Part shown: positions 46,553 through 55,066 of the stretch, piece after piece
How the letters are laid out: each line of letters begins with the position of its first letter
How positions within the stretch are numbered: position 1 is the first letter of the stretch
Program-made: the position numbers and the translations under genes
DNA from: Botrimarina mediterranea
Lineage (GTDB): Bacteria > Planctomycetota > Planctomycetia > Pirellulales > Lacipirellulaceae
Reading direction: 5' to 3'
Length of the DNA stretch: 64,000 nt
NCBI RefSeq assembly: GCF_007753265.1
Contig: NZ_CP036349.1
Span: 3,753,363-3,817,362 of the forward strand
The notes under the pieces: model-generated
What the model saw: the letters and a program-made list of their open reading frames with translations, nothing else
The model's database searches: none
Told to the model about the DNA's origin: nothing

Positions 46553-46981
46553 TCACGTAGCACTCAGCATCACACCACCGGATGGCTCTGCAACCGGCAG
46601 GAGTATTGGCACGGAGAACCGCACCCGGTTGGCGGTCCTTGTCGAAGTTTCCGCCATTTTATTGCCCCGGGCGTTCATCTTCACCACCGCGACGGCGACG
46701 CCTATCTCGCCGCCCCCTTCGTTGCTATTGGCTTCCGACGTGGTGATGGCGCGGTCGAAGTCGATCTCTACGAGCTTTCGCTTGCCGCGGTCGGTGTCGT
46801 TTGTGACTGGGCTTGTCTGCGGCAGCCCGGCGACCGCCATTACTCGCGGATCGATCTCCGCGCTCTTGTTGGCCTTATCATCCGCCAGCGCCAGCGATGC
46901 CCCTGCGACGGCCCGGACCACTTGGCAGATAGCCTTCTCGATAAGCTCATGGAGGTTCATCTCCGCTTGATCGTTCGCCAT
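46553..46981 (-). CDS. Hypothetical accessory protein
   Basis: 142 aa from MANDQAEMNLHEL; two upstream in-frame ATGs (47002 and 47038) are alternatives. A helical N-terminus (LHELIEKAICQVVRAVAGASLALADDK) given in parts as LHELIEKAICQVV and RAVAGASLALADDK precedes a beta-rich C-terminal half ending RVRFSVPILLP. The strand pattern and the terminal V-P-I-L-L-P are reminiscent of small conflict-system-associated beta domains, but I cannot name the family. Adjacent to a tRNA fragment and a helicase pseudogene, so probably cargo of an integrated element. No -35/-10 was recognised. Confidence 0.5.
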   Translation of the reverse strand: MANDQAEMNLHELIEKAICQVVRAVAGASLALADDKANKSAEIDPRVMAVAGLPQTSPVTNDTDRGKRKLVEIDFDRAITTSEANSNEGGGEIGVAVAVVKMNARGNKMAETSTRTANRVRFSVPILLPVAEPSGGVMLSAT

Positions 46982-47365
46982 CCCGCGTCCCCACGAAGTC
47001 ATCCCCACAGATCCCGTAAGCCTTCCCCTCGTCAGCATCGCAGAACCGTCCGGCCTTGGTGGTTTCGAAGTTCCGGCATCGCCCGTTGTGGCGGACGCCG
47101 GTTTCCGTGTTGAGTCAGTAGCGGCCGGGAGCGGAGTCGGTGTCGCTTTCGACGGTCGGGGACATCGGACGGGCGGCGCCTACCTCTCGGACCGCTACGG
47201 GCTCGGCAACCGAGACGTGTTGCGTGGGGCCGGCTTCCACGGGCGCAGCGAGTCCCTCCCGCCAAATTCCTGCCAGCCGCCATCCGGCCTGAGCCGCCCG
47301 AATCGTTGCCAGCCTCGCCGCCGTCTCGAAGCATTCGTGCGAGACACTGATGACCGGCATCGACT
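46982..47365. other. Decayed stretch upstream of the helicase remnant
   Basis: On the minus strand, a stop-bounded frame (about 46970-47115) reads RHNGRCRNFETTKAGRFCD...YGICGDDF, with a Cys pattern like the end of a small zinc-binding protein, but it has no start codon. A second minus-strand frame at 47115-47360 (ATG start, VISVSHECFETAARLATIRAA) is possible but unsupported. The N-terminal helicase motifs expected here are missing. Confidence 0.35.
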
Positions 47366-48471
47366 CGGCGCGACCTGCGAGCGTTCAAGAGTAAGGCGAA
47401 GGGGCTGTTGCAATTTGGGGACGGATTGAAGGAGGTGATGCTGCCCGTCATCTTCGGGCGGGTGTAGGAGCACTACCAGCGGCTTAACCCCCAAGGCAAG
47501 CCGGCCATCCTGTTTACCCCTGGCGTCGCCGAGTCCATCTGGTTCACCGAAATGCTCTGGAAGCGGGGCATCTCGGCGGCCCATATCGACGGCGAAAAGA
47601 TCATCTATCAGCACATGACCGTCGTGGCGGACAGGGAGAGCCGCGCGGAGTTAAAGCGACGCAGCGAAGCGGGAGACATCGAGATCGTCAGCAACCGCTT
47701 CGTAATGAGGGAGGGCGTGGACTGGACGCACTTGGTCCACAGCGTCTTTGCCTGCACGTTCGGCGGTATCTGCGGCTACCTTCAATCGGGAGGCCGTGTG
47801 CTGCGGAATCACCCGTCGCTTGATCACGTCGTTATCCAGGACCACGGCGGAAACTACTGGCGCCATGACTCGCTGAACGCGGATCGAGTGTGGTCGCTTG
47901 ACGACACCGAAGCGAAGATCGCCGATCGCCATGCTGAAGCGTACCGGGAGAAGAAAGAAGCGGAGCCCATTGTCTGCCCGAAATGCGCCAAGGTGCGGGC
48001 GAGGGGCGTGGCATGTCCGGCCTGCGGCTTTGCCTACAGCGGTCCAGGATTATGCAACTGCTAGCAAATGGACGTTTAACAAAGGACTTACGTCGATGAT
48101 GCACTGCTGCGATAGCAGTCCGACGACGCTTAAGTCCTTATCTGAACGTGGTAACTGCTAGCCCTTGCATAATCCTGGTGAGCAAGCGGCTGGTGATCCA
48201 GACGGACGGATCACTGCGGGAAGTCATGGGCGACGTGTTCAGGCCGCCCCGCGTCTCGACCGACCCGGCCGACCACAACGCGTGGAAGGCGTGCGTCTTC
48301 CGCTGCCGCAACTCGGGTCGAACGTTCAATCAGGCGCGGGCGTTGTTTCAGCGGGAGAATAGCGGCCGTGTCCCAGGTCCAGACTTCCCGATGATGCCTA
48401 CCAGCCAAGCCGAATGGTATCGCAAGGTCAGCGACGTCGTAGGGACGCGATCAGCGGGAGCCAATCGATAG
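47366..48471 (+). pseudogene. SF2 helicase remnant, 5'-truncated, with nonsense codon and insertion
   Basis: The reading frame RDLRAFKSKAKG...LPVIFGRV is cut by TAG at 47465 and continues EHYQRLNPQGKPAILFTPG. Helicase motifs V and VI are clear (NRFVMREGVDW; YLQSGGRVLRNHP), then a zinc ribbon CPKC-x10-CPAC (about 47983-48030). A 135-bp inverted-repeat element (48044-48178) interrupts the frame, which resumes at 48178 as VSKRLVIQTDG and runs to TAG at 48471 (FRCRNSGRTFNQARALF; MPTSQAEWYRKVSD). Motifs I-III are absent. This layout resembles helicases of phage-like or integrative elements. Confidence 0.7.
48044..48178. mobile_element. 135-bp MITE-like insertion with 14-bp perfect terminal inverted repeats
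   Basis: The ends are CCAGGATTATGCAA (48044-48057) and its exact complement (48165-48178). Internal pairs continue as AGGACTTA/TAAGTCCT and GTCG/CGAC, and a central hairpin (ACTGCT...AGCAGT, 48102-48119) closes the structure. It contains no gene. It separates the zinc-ribbon and C-terminal parts of a helicase frame, so it is an insertion. No clear target-site duplication is seen. The parent insertion sequence is not recognised. Confidence 0.7.
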
Positions 48472-48773
48472 TGCTCACGCCTAAGCAAGTGAAGTGGTTG
48501 CGGAGAATCGCCGCTTGGCGGCATCGGCTAGGCGAAAGCTTCCTCTCTGCGAACGATGCGTCGGGCGGCGGCATGGAATGCGTCTGCATTAGGACGGAGA
48601 CACCGGGCGGTTTCCAGCGTTGTTTCGAGCTGTTTTTCTTCGACGAGACGGTTTACGTCATCATCCATCCGCCCGAGCCATCGCAACGAGTTCGACCAGA
48701 TGGCGTTAACGATTCGCAGACTGTCAAAGTTCAGGAAGCGACTTCTCTTTGGGCGGTAGAGGGGACATCGTAA
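48471..48773 (+). CDS. Hypothetical protein downstream of the helicase remnant
   Basis: 100 aa from the GTG at 48471, which shares its G with the helicase TAG stop, so the two were translationally coupled. The sequence (LTPKQVKWLRRIAAWRHRLGESF, given in two parts as LTPKQVKWLRRIA and AWRHRLGESF; ELFFFDETVYVIIHPPE) is a helix followed by strands and looks protein-like. Family not recognised. It may have lost its function with the upstream gene. Confidence 0.5.
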   Translation: MLTPKQVKWLRRIAAWRHRLGESFLSANDASGGGMECVCIRTETPGGFQRCFELFFFDETVYVIIHPPEPSQRVRPDGVNDSQTVKVQEATSLWAVEGTS

Positions 48774-49472
48774 TTTCTGGCGGCGTCAAGATTCTTGTCT
48801 TTCGAAACAAGCAGGTCGAAAGCGACAACCGATTTTCCAGCTCTTGCATCGACCCAGCATCCAACGCAATAGCCCTGCTCTGTGAACAAATCGAGCCGCT
48901 AATGAGAGAACCAGTTAGCGATGAGCGGTAGCCCCTGATGGTAGAACGGCGTGTCGCACGCCGAGTGGCCCCTGCGAGGGGACGACAAGTTGCGACACCG
49001 GACCCGACCCGCGGGCCGCATGGGAACCAACCGGTGCCACTTCCATGAGTGGGGCCAACCGAGCCAGCGGTGGGCAGGGTATAGCAAGTATTGCCGCGGC
49101 CAATCGACGGCCGTCCGAGCGGACGACGGAGTTTGGGCTCCCAATTTCTGGGCCTTCTTACCTGGGGGTTGGGGGCCCTTCGCTCTGACCGAACCGGCGA
49201 ACCACGGAGGAGCCTCATTGAGGACTGGCCAGAAACTTTCGCAACGATGCTAAACGGAATCGCAAAGGGCGAGAGCGAAGGCAAGACCGTCTTGAGTGCG
49301 TCCTGCGAGCTAGTACGCGGGTTTCGAATTACGAGATAGTCAGCAAAACGCAGGTCTCCCAGTCAGAAGCCCTCTGACTCTAGTCTTTGCCTTCAGGCTC
49401 CGTCCTCACCTCATCACCCCGCCGTCTGGACAGCGCGCCGATTCCTCCGGTCCAGATGACCCCGGAGCTGGT
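48774..49472. other. Intergenic or decayed accessory DNA
   Basis: About 700 bases without a confident gene. A + frame ending at 49339 contains RSLIEDWPETFATMLNG...TVLSASCELVRG, which looks like a protein fragment without a good start. No tRNA, integrase or transposase was found. Confidence 0.35.
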
Positions 49473-49718
49473 TTGAGAGCTACCGACTCTCACCCGATCG
49501 AGATCCAGAGCATCACGGTCTACGACGCCGAGGGAGTGGCCTCTGAAGGCCTGACGGTGGCCCAGCCGACGGACCTCGAGAACGTAGGCGTCCGGGACTA
49601 CCTGCTCATGTCGAAGGTCACAGGGGCCACCACAGCAGGGACGTACCGCGTCGTCCTCAGCTGGATCGGCGTCGACGAGGAGGAGAAGAGCGGCGGCATC
49701 CGCATCGTCGTCCCGTGA
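49473..49718 (+). CDS. Hypothetical beta-strand protein or C-terminal fragment
   Basis: 81 aa from a TTG; the frame is open further upstream. HPIEIQSITVYDAEG, TDLENVGVRDYLLMSKV and GTYRVVLSWIGVDEEEK suggest one beta-sandwich domain. There is no signal peptide or SD sequence, so it may be the tail of a lost gene. Confidence 0.35.
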   Translation: MRATDSHPIEIQSITVYDAEGVASEGLTVAQPTDLENVGVRDYLLMSKVTGATTAGTYRVVLSWIGVDEEEKSGGIRIVVP

Positions 49719-50036
49719 CGAGGCGTGGTTAGCGACGAGAGAACAGGTTGAGTTTCCGAAGCGGATTCGCTCAGCAGCCTCGAGCGAAGCGAAGCAACAG
49801 GTGAAGGTAGATCCGAGGGGAGCCTCTCCAGAGGGGTGGCAACGGTTGCCACCCCAAGCAGTCGGCAGCAGTCATGAAGGAGGCCTTTCGCAGAGGAGCG
49901 GCGAGGAGGGGGTAGCTCAACAACAGGCCCCCCAAACCGAGCCCAAAACGAGAGCAAAACAGCCGAGTAATCAGGGGGCAGCCCCAAACAGCCGTGTTTT
50001 CCAGAGGATTTCGAGCCTTGTAGAGCTCCGAAGAAG
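49719..50036. other. Noncoding stretch with a small perfect palindrome
   Basis: GGGGTGGCAAC (49833-49843) and GTTGCCACCCC (49845-49855) form a near-continuous palindrome. Otherwise purine-rich sequence without a recognisable gene; it grades into the AGCAG tract. Confidence 0.45.
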
Positions 50037-50492
50037 CCGCCAGCAGCGGGTAGCAGTTTTTTGAGAAGTCAGTAGCAGGTTTTAGCTGGGAAATAGCGGG
50101 AGTAAGCAGTTTAGCAGTCAGCAGAAGTCAGGAAGCAGTAGTCAGAAGCAAGCAGCCAATCAGGCCCTCAGTAGCCACCAGAAGGCCTCAGCAACGATCA
50201 GCAGTAGTCAGTAGCCACTAGTAGCCATAAGCGAGCAGAAGGAGCCTATAGCAGTGAGCAGCGAAGCGACATGACCAAGTCAGCAGTGAGCAGTAGGCAG
50301 CAGTGAAGTTCAGCAGTCAGCCAAGCGACCAATCCCATCATCAACACCCCATTCCCACCTATTTTCCCCAGCGAAAACCCCTTCATTCCCAGTAGCGATC
50401 AGCGAGCAGTCTGTAGACGGCTGTAGAAGGCAGCGAGAAGCGAGCAGGAGCTAGAAGGCAGCGTCAAAGAAGCAGTCAGAAGTAGGAAGCAG
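50037..50492. repeat. Degenerate AGCAG / CAGTAG / GTCAG low-complexity tract
   Basis: About 450 bases in which AGCAG, CAGTAG, AGTCAG, TAGCCA and GAAGCAG words recur every 5-12 nt on the + strand, interrupted near 50330-50390 by a C/A-rich segment. There is no constant period and no long open frame. The strand bias (A and G on +) is strong. Confidence 0.7.
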
Positions 50493-50913
50493 GGTCCTCC
50501 TGTAGGTCCCTCTCGAAAGGTCATCCCGGCCGCGATTGAAGCAGACATACCGTCCGTCCGGTGAGTTTTGGTGGTTAGGGGCAGCTTGGTTCTGTCGCGA
50601 CACGCGCGTCTGCCGCCCAAACCAAAGTCTTTCGGCACCAGGAACTGCCGCGGGTCACACTGCGTAGTTCCGTACTCCGGGCATCCCGAGGCCGTTTCAC
50701 TGTTCCGCCGATCTCGTCGGCTCGAAGACAGCCTTCGGCGTATCGGTCCTACGGAGATTAGAGACGGCTCGGAACCGCAGAGGCCTGACTCACCTCAGCG
50801 ACTTCGACGTGTAGGGACGACAATCAACTGAACAGGGGAATACAATTTCATCACCAAAACGCCTCTTCCGAAGCCGGTCTAGACGATTATTCGTGTCTGG
50901 CCAACCATTCGCT
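50493..50913. other. Intergenic stretch before the glycan operon end
   Basis: About 420 bases; open frames on either strand (for example + 50568-50831) have no protein-like composition. No terminator was found after the GH16 stop at 50914. Confidence 0.4.
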
Positions 50914-51813
50914 TTATCGATCAGCACTTTCGCCACTGGCGCTGACTTGATACACGCGAACGTAATCAATCTCGTAGCGAGCGGGTGAGCTCGCATCGGT
51001 TGGATCTCCACCGTTGATTCCACCCACCGCGAGATTCACCAGCAGGTAGTGCGGCTTGCGGAACGGGTTCGCGCGATTGTGACCGCTGCCGTCGGCTGCG
51101 GCGACATCGATCGAATTGATCAACCGTTCGTCAACGTAGAGATCGATCCGCTCGCTGGTCCAGTCCATACGCCAGACGTGGAACTGATCGACCCAGTCGG
51201 CGTCGCCCAGCTGATCGATCGGCGCCTGGACGGCATCCCATTTGGGCTTCCAGCCGTCGCCCTTCCACGCCGCGTTGGCGAGGATCATGCCGCGGTAATA
51301 CTCCATGACGTCGATCTCGCCACAGCGGGGCCAGCTACCGTTGCCGAGCGTCCAGAACGCCGGCCACATGCCCGGCGCGGTCGGGATCTTGGCGCGCATC
51401 ACAAACCGGCCGTAAAGCCACTGGCGCATGCCTTGAGTTTTGAGCGATGACGAGGTGTACTCGGCAAACTCGCGTTGGGTGTCCCACGCTCGGCTCCCCT
51501 CGCGGTAGTTAGGATTCTCGACGCGCTCTCGGACGGCCTGGATGACAAGTTTCCCCTCATCAACCGACGCGTTCTGGGGCTGGTACCACTGCAACTCTCG
51601 ATTGCGGACGAAGCCGTGTTCGCAGCTCCAACTGGCCGGATTGGGCGCGCCGTCGACGTCGAACTCGTCGGCCCAGACAAGCTCGTAGCCCCCTTGCTCG
51701 AGGGCGGGCGGCGGAGCGGACTCGGCGGGCCAATCGGCGACCGCGACATGTGCCGACATCGCGCAGCACGCGACGCAGATAACGGGGCCGAGTTGAGGGA
51801 ACTTGATCATCAT
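50914..51813 (-). CDS. Secreted glycoside hydrolase family 16 (beta-1,3(4)-glucanase-like)
   Basis: 299 aa. Signal peptide about 1-26. The GH16 catalytic motif E-x-D-x-x-E is intact as Glu166-Ile-Asp168-Val-Met-Glu171 (CGEIDVMEYY). WADEFDVDGAPNPASWS near the start and FHVWRMDWTSERIDLYVD, given in two parts as FHVWRMDW and TSERIDLYVD, are typical of laminarinases. The E-x-D-x-x-E form (one residue longer than E-x-D-x-E) favours laminarinase or lichenase subgroups over kappa-carrageenase. Last gene of the seven-gene operon with sulfatases and GH128 enzymes. Confidence 0.9.
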   Translation of the reverse strand: MMIKFPQLGPVICVACCAMSAHVAVADWPAESAPPPALEQGGYELVWADEFDVDGAPNPASWSCEHGFVRNRELQWYQPQNASVDEGKLVIQAVRERVENPNYREGSRAWDTQREFAEYTSSSLKTQGMRQWLYGRFVMRAKIPTAPGMWPAFWTLGNGSWPRCGEIDVMEYYRGMILANAAWKGDGWKPKWDAVQAPIDQLGDADWVDQFHVWRMDWTSERIDLYVDERLINSIDVAAADGSGHNRANPFRKPHYLLVNLAVGGINGGDPTDASSPARYEIDYVRVYQVSASGESADR

Positions 51814-51927
51814 GGAACCGCTGCAAAGATGCCGGCGGGCGTCGGCGCCGTACGAAGGCCTTGTAGGTCACGCTAAGTGTAGCCGTACATCAGCCTAGTG
51901 GGTGACGCTCACCAATGCGGCAAATGT

Positions 51928-53442
51928 TCAGCCCCCGGGGCGCCAAGGCTTATTGCCACCCTTCGGCTCCAAGAAGCGAGCGTCTACCTCAAGTCGCCAC
52001 GCTTCGAGCTGCTCGAGCATTTGGGCGACGCGCTCGGGTTGTTCCTCCACTAGGTCCTGTTGCTCGGCGATGTCCGACTCCAGATCGTAAAGGTGAACGC
52101 GACCATCTTCGTGCCGCTGGATCAACTTCCAGCGCCCGTCCCGCATAGCGCTGCCTGGGAAGCCGCCCTGATTGCTGTAGTGGGGGTAGTGCCAGTACAT
52201 CGGTCCCCGCTCGATCCGCTCGTCTTTCAAGAGTGGCGCCATGCTGACGCCGTCGAGGTGCTGATCCGGGCGTGGGGCCAGCCCCAGCAAGGCGAGCGAT
52301 GTTGGATAGAGGTCCGTCGCCGTGGTCGGAGCATCGCAGACACTCCCGGGCTTGCTCGTCGCGGCGGGCGAGCGAACGATCAACGGGACGCGGACGCCCC
52401 CTTCGTAGAGCCAACCCTTGCCGCCGGCGAGCGGCAGATTGCTGGTGTTGAGTCCTTCGGCCGTGGAGAGACCGCCGTTGTCGGACGTAAAGACAACGTT
52501 CGTGTCGTCATCGAGACCCAACGCGGCGAGCTTATCGAGCACCGTGCCCACCGCGATGTCCATCGACTCGACCATCGCGGCGTACTCGGGCTGGCTCTGC
52601 TCGACGCGGACATGTCGCGCCGCCTTGACGGGCCACACCTGCTCGCAGGTCTTGAAACTTCCCTTTGGATCGAGACCAAGCTTGGCGGCCTTACTACGGT
52701 ACTTCTCGATCAGCTCCTCGGGCGCCTGACGCGGATTGTGAACCTCATAGAACCAGAGGCACGCGAAGAACGGCCCCTCCTGATGGGCTTCGATGAAGTC
52801 ACAGGTCGCGCGGGCGAGACGCCTGGGAAGATGCTCGCCTGCCGGACCTTCGGCGAGACACGGGTTCTTGTACGGAGCAAAGTAACCGCCCGGCGGCGAT
52901 CCAGCGCCGTGCCCGCCGCGATTGACTTCGAAGCCATGGTGCTCGGGCCAGTCCTCTTCCGCATGCCCCAAGTGCCACTTGCCTGCGAAGAACGTCCGAT
53001 AGCCCGCTTCCTTCAGAGCTTCGGCGATAGTGAACTCGTTGGCTGGCAAGCGGCTCTCGTAAGGGGCATGGCTAAAGCGGCCCGTTCGATCCCCTGTAAA
53101 CCAGTCCGTTACGTAGGCGCGCGCGGGGTAACGTCCCGTCAACAGGCTGTAGCGACTGGGCGAGCAGACCGGGCACGTGGCGTAGGCATTGGTGAACCGT
53201 ACGCCGGAGGCCGCCAAGCGATCGATGCTGGGCGTTTCGTAGAACGTCTCCGGGTTGTTGGCGCCGACGTCGGCCCACCCCAGGTCATCGACGACAATCA
53301 TCACCAGATTCGGCGCCGCGTGCGTCGAATGCAGGGTGAACGCAAAGAGCGTCCCTACAATTGCCATCGAAAGTGCGTATCGCACGGTGCTAAGCCGAAT
53401 CGCCGAAGAGAGACGCCATCGATTGAGATGAAACCTATTCAC
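51928..53442 (-). CDS. Secreted sulfatase (type I, CSPSR)
   Basis: 504 aa from the GTG at 53442, chosen because GGAGGAG lies about 9 nt upstream; the longer frame to 53724 only shadows the next sulfatase. It overlaps that gene by 8 nt. Signal-like helix about 22-41. The formylglycine site is Cys93 in CSPSRYSLLTGR (C-x-P-S-R). NLVMIVVDDLGWADVG holds the metal-binding aspartates and FFAGKWHLGH is the family's second signature. TSDNGG near residue 320 is the third metal region. It hydrolyses sulfate esters, probably on a polysaccharide. C-terminus without PEP-CTERM. Confidence 0.9.
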   Translation of the reverse strand: MNRFHLNRWRLSSAIRLSTVRYALSMAIVGTLFAFTLHSTHAAPNLVMIVVDDLGWADVGANNPETFYETPSIDRLAASGVRFTNAYATCPVCSPSRYSLLTGRYPARAYVTDWFTGDRTGRFSHAPYESRLPANEFTIAEALKEAGYRTFFAGKWHLGHAEEDWPEHHGFEVNRGGHGAGSPPGGYFAPYKNPCLAEGPAGEHLPRRLARATCDFIEAHQEGPFFACLWFYEVHNPRQAPEELIEKYRSKAAKLGLDPKGSFKTCEQVWPVKAARHVRVEQSQPEYAAMVESMDIAVGTVLDKLAALGLDDDTNVVFTSDNGGLSTAEGLNTSNLPLAGGKGWLYEGGVRVPLIVRSPAATSKPGSVCDAPTTATDLYPTSLALLGLAPRPDQHLDGVSMAPLLKDERIERGPMYWHYPHYSNQGGFPGSAMRDGRWKLIQRHEDGRVHLYDLESDIAEQQDLVEEQPERVAQMLEQLEAWRLEVDARFLEPKGGNKPWRPGG

Positions 53443-54997
53443 CGGTAGCGTCTCCTCCAGACGAGGTAAGCTGTGGATCGGACGCGCGCACCGAGGCGAG
53501 CAGGCTCTTGAGTTCCGCCACCTTGGCCGGGTGCGATCTCGCGACGTTACGCCTCTCGCCGGCGTCGTCGGCGAGGTTGTACAACTGGTCCTGGCGATGG
53601 TTGGCGGTCTCGGCGGATTTGCCCCCCAGAACAGCGGGGCCGGGCGACGGCTCGATGTACTTCCAGTCGCCTTGCCGAATCGCCAGGGCGCTGGCCATCC
53701 CCGAGTGCTCGACAACGAACTCACGGCCTTGAGTCGATTCGCCCGTCAGCGTCGCGCTGAGGTCGAGGCTGTCGGACGCCGCCCCTTTCGGGATGTTTGT
53801 TCCGGCGATCGTGGCGAGCGAGGCGAGCACATCGACCTGGCTAATCAGGGCGTCCGAGGCGCCGGGCTTGATGCGTGCGGGCCAGTGGACAATCCAGGGG
53901 ACGCGTGTGCCCCCTTCGAAGCGGCTGTACTTGCCGCCGCGATAGGGACCGGCGGGGCGGTGCTCGCCGAGGAGTTCAACCGCTTGATCCTGATACCCAT
54001 CGTCTAGCACCGGGCCGTTATCGCTGCTGATGAGGATCAGCGTGTTGTCGAGTTGGCCGTTGGCTCTGAGCTCTTCGACAATCTGCCCGACGCACCAATC
54101 GAACTCGGCGATGGCGTCGCCACGCGGCCCGTGCGGGGTCGATCCGACGAATCGTGGGTGTGGCGCCCGCGGCACATGTGCTTGGTGCGCGGAGTAGAAG
54201 AGGAAGAACGGCCGCTCGTGGTTCTGCTTCAAGAACTTCCGCGCCTCGCCAACAAACGTGTCGGCCATCTCTTCATCGGTCCAGCGGCAAGCGTTGCCGC
54301 CCACCATGAAGCCAATCCTGCCGATGCCGTTGACGACGGAGTCGTTGTGTTCGTGCGACCAATCGACGCGTAGCCTGTCACGGTCCGTGACGCCGGTGGC
54401 CTGTCCGTCGGGGTTCGTATCGAAGACATCAACGGGGTCCGTCGGGTCGAGGCCGACGATCCGATGATCGCGGACATACACGCACGGCACGCGGTCGTTG
54501 GTGGTTGGCATGATGAAGCACTCATCGAAGCCGACTTCGAGGGGTCCCGGTTTGATCTCGCCCGACCAATCGGGCTTCGGCGGAACGCCCAGGCCGAGGT
54601 GCCACTTGCCGATCATCGCCGTGCGATAACCGGCGTCGCGGAGCACCGAGGCGATCGTCGGGACGCCTGGCTGGATCAGCGCGGCGCCGTTGGGCGGCGC
54701 GATGCCCCGCCCCGGCTTTCGCCACGAGTAGTCACCCGTGAGGATGCTGAACCGGCTGGGCGTGCACGTCGCCGAGGTAGCGTATCCCGAGGTGAACCGC
54801 AAGCCGTTCGCAGCGAGTTCATCGATGCGTGGCGTGGAGATCGTTTTAGCGCCGTAGCAGCCGAAGTCGCCGTAGCCAATGTCGTCGGCGTAGATGACGA
54901 CGACATTGGGCCGCTGCGCCGCCATCTGATTGACGCCGCCCCCAAACCATATGAGAAGCGCCAGAGCAATACCGGCGGCTTTGCAGTGCAGATTCAC
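53435..54997 (-). CDS. Secreted sulfatase (type I, CTPSR)
   Basis: 520 aa. Signal peptide about 1-27. VVVIYADDIGYGDFGCYG carries the metal ligands; the formylglycine site is Cys78 in CTPSRFSILTGDY; AMIGKWHLGLG and SSDNGPV follow. Arylsulfatase A-like length. It overlaps the following sulfatase gene by 8 nt, so the pair is co-translated. Part of the GH16/GH128 operon. Confidence 0.9.
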   Translation of the reverse strand: MNLHCKAAGIALALLIWFGGGVNQMAAQRPNVVVIYADDIGYGDFGCYGAKTISTPRIDELAANGLRFTSGYATSATCTPSRFSILTGDYSWRKPGRGIAPPNGAALIQPGVPTIASVLRDAGYRTAMIGKWHLGLGVPPKPDWSGEIKPGPLEVGFDECFIMPTTNDRVPCVYVRDHRIVGLDPTDPVDVFDTNPDGQATGVTDRDRLRVDWSHEHNDSVVNGIGRIGFMVGGNACRWTDEEMADTFVGEARKFLKQNHERPFFLFYSAHQAHVPRAPHPRFVGSTPHGPRGDAIAEFDWCVGQIVEELRANGQLDNTLILISSDNGPVLDDGYQDQAVELLGEHRPAGPYRGGKYSRFEGGTRVPWIVHWPARIKPGASDALISQVDVLASLATIAGTNIPKGAASDSLDLSATLTGESTQGREFVVEHSGMASALAIRQGDWKYIEPSPGPAVLGGKSAETANHRQDQLYNLADDAGERRNVARSHPAKVAELKSLLASVRASDPQLTSSGGDATGE

Positions 54998-55066
54998 AGA
55001 GACCTCGACTTTACAAGCGGATTGAGCACGCAGCGGCCCTAGCGACGAGCGACTGAGAGAGATGCC

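Noticed and set aside
47115-47360. 81-residue minus-strand gene
   Set aside because: It has an ATG and a plausible helix, but the region lies between remnants, there is no SD sequence, and nothing in the sequence supports it beyond being open.
50037-50492. CRISPR array
   Set aside because: There are no repeats of constant length, no spacers of constant length and no cas genes nearby.
53443-53724. N-terminal extension of the 51928-53442 sulfatase
   Set aside because: The extra 94 residues are an Arg/Ser/Pro-rich shadow of the upstream sulfatase gene in another frame, and a GTG with a good SD site stands at 53442.
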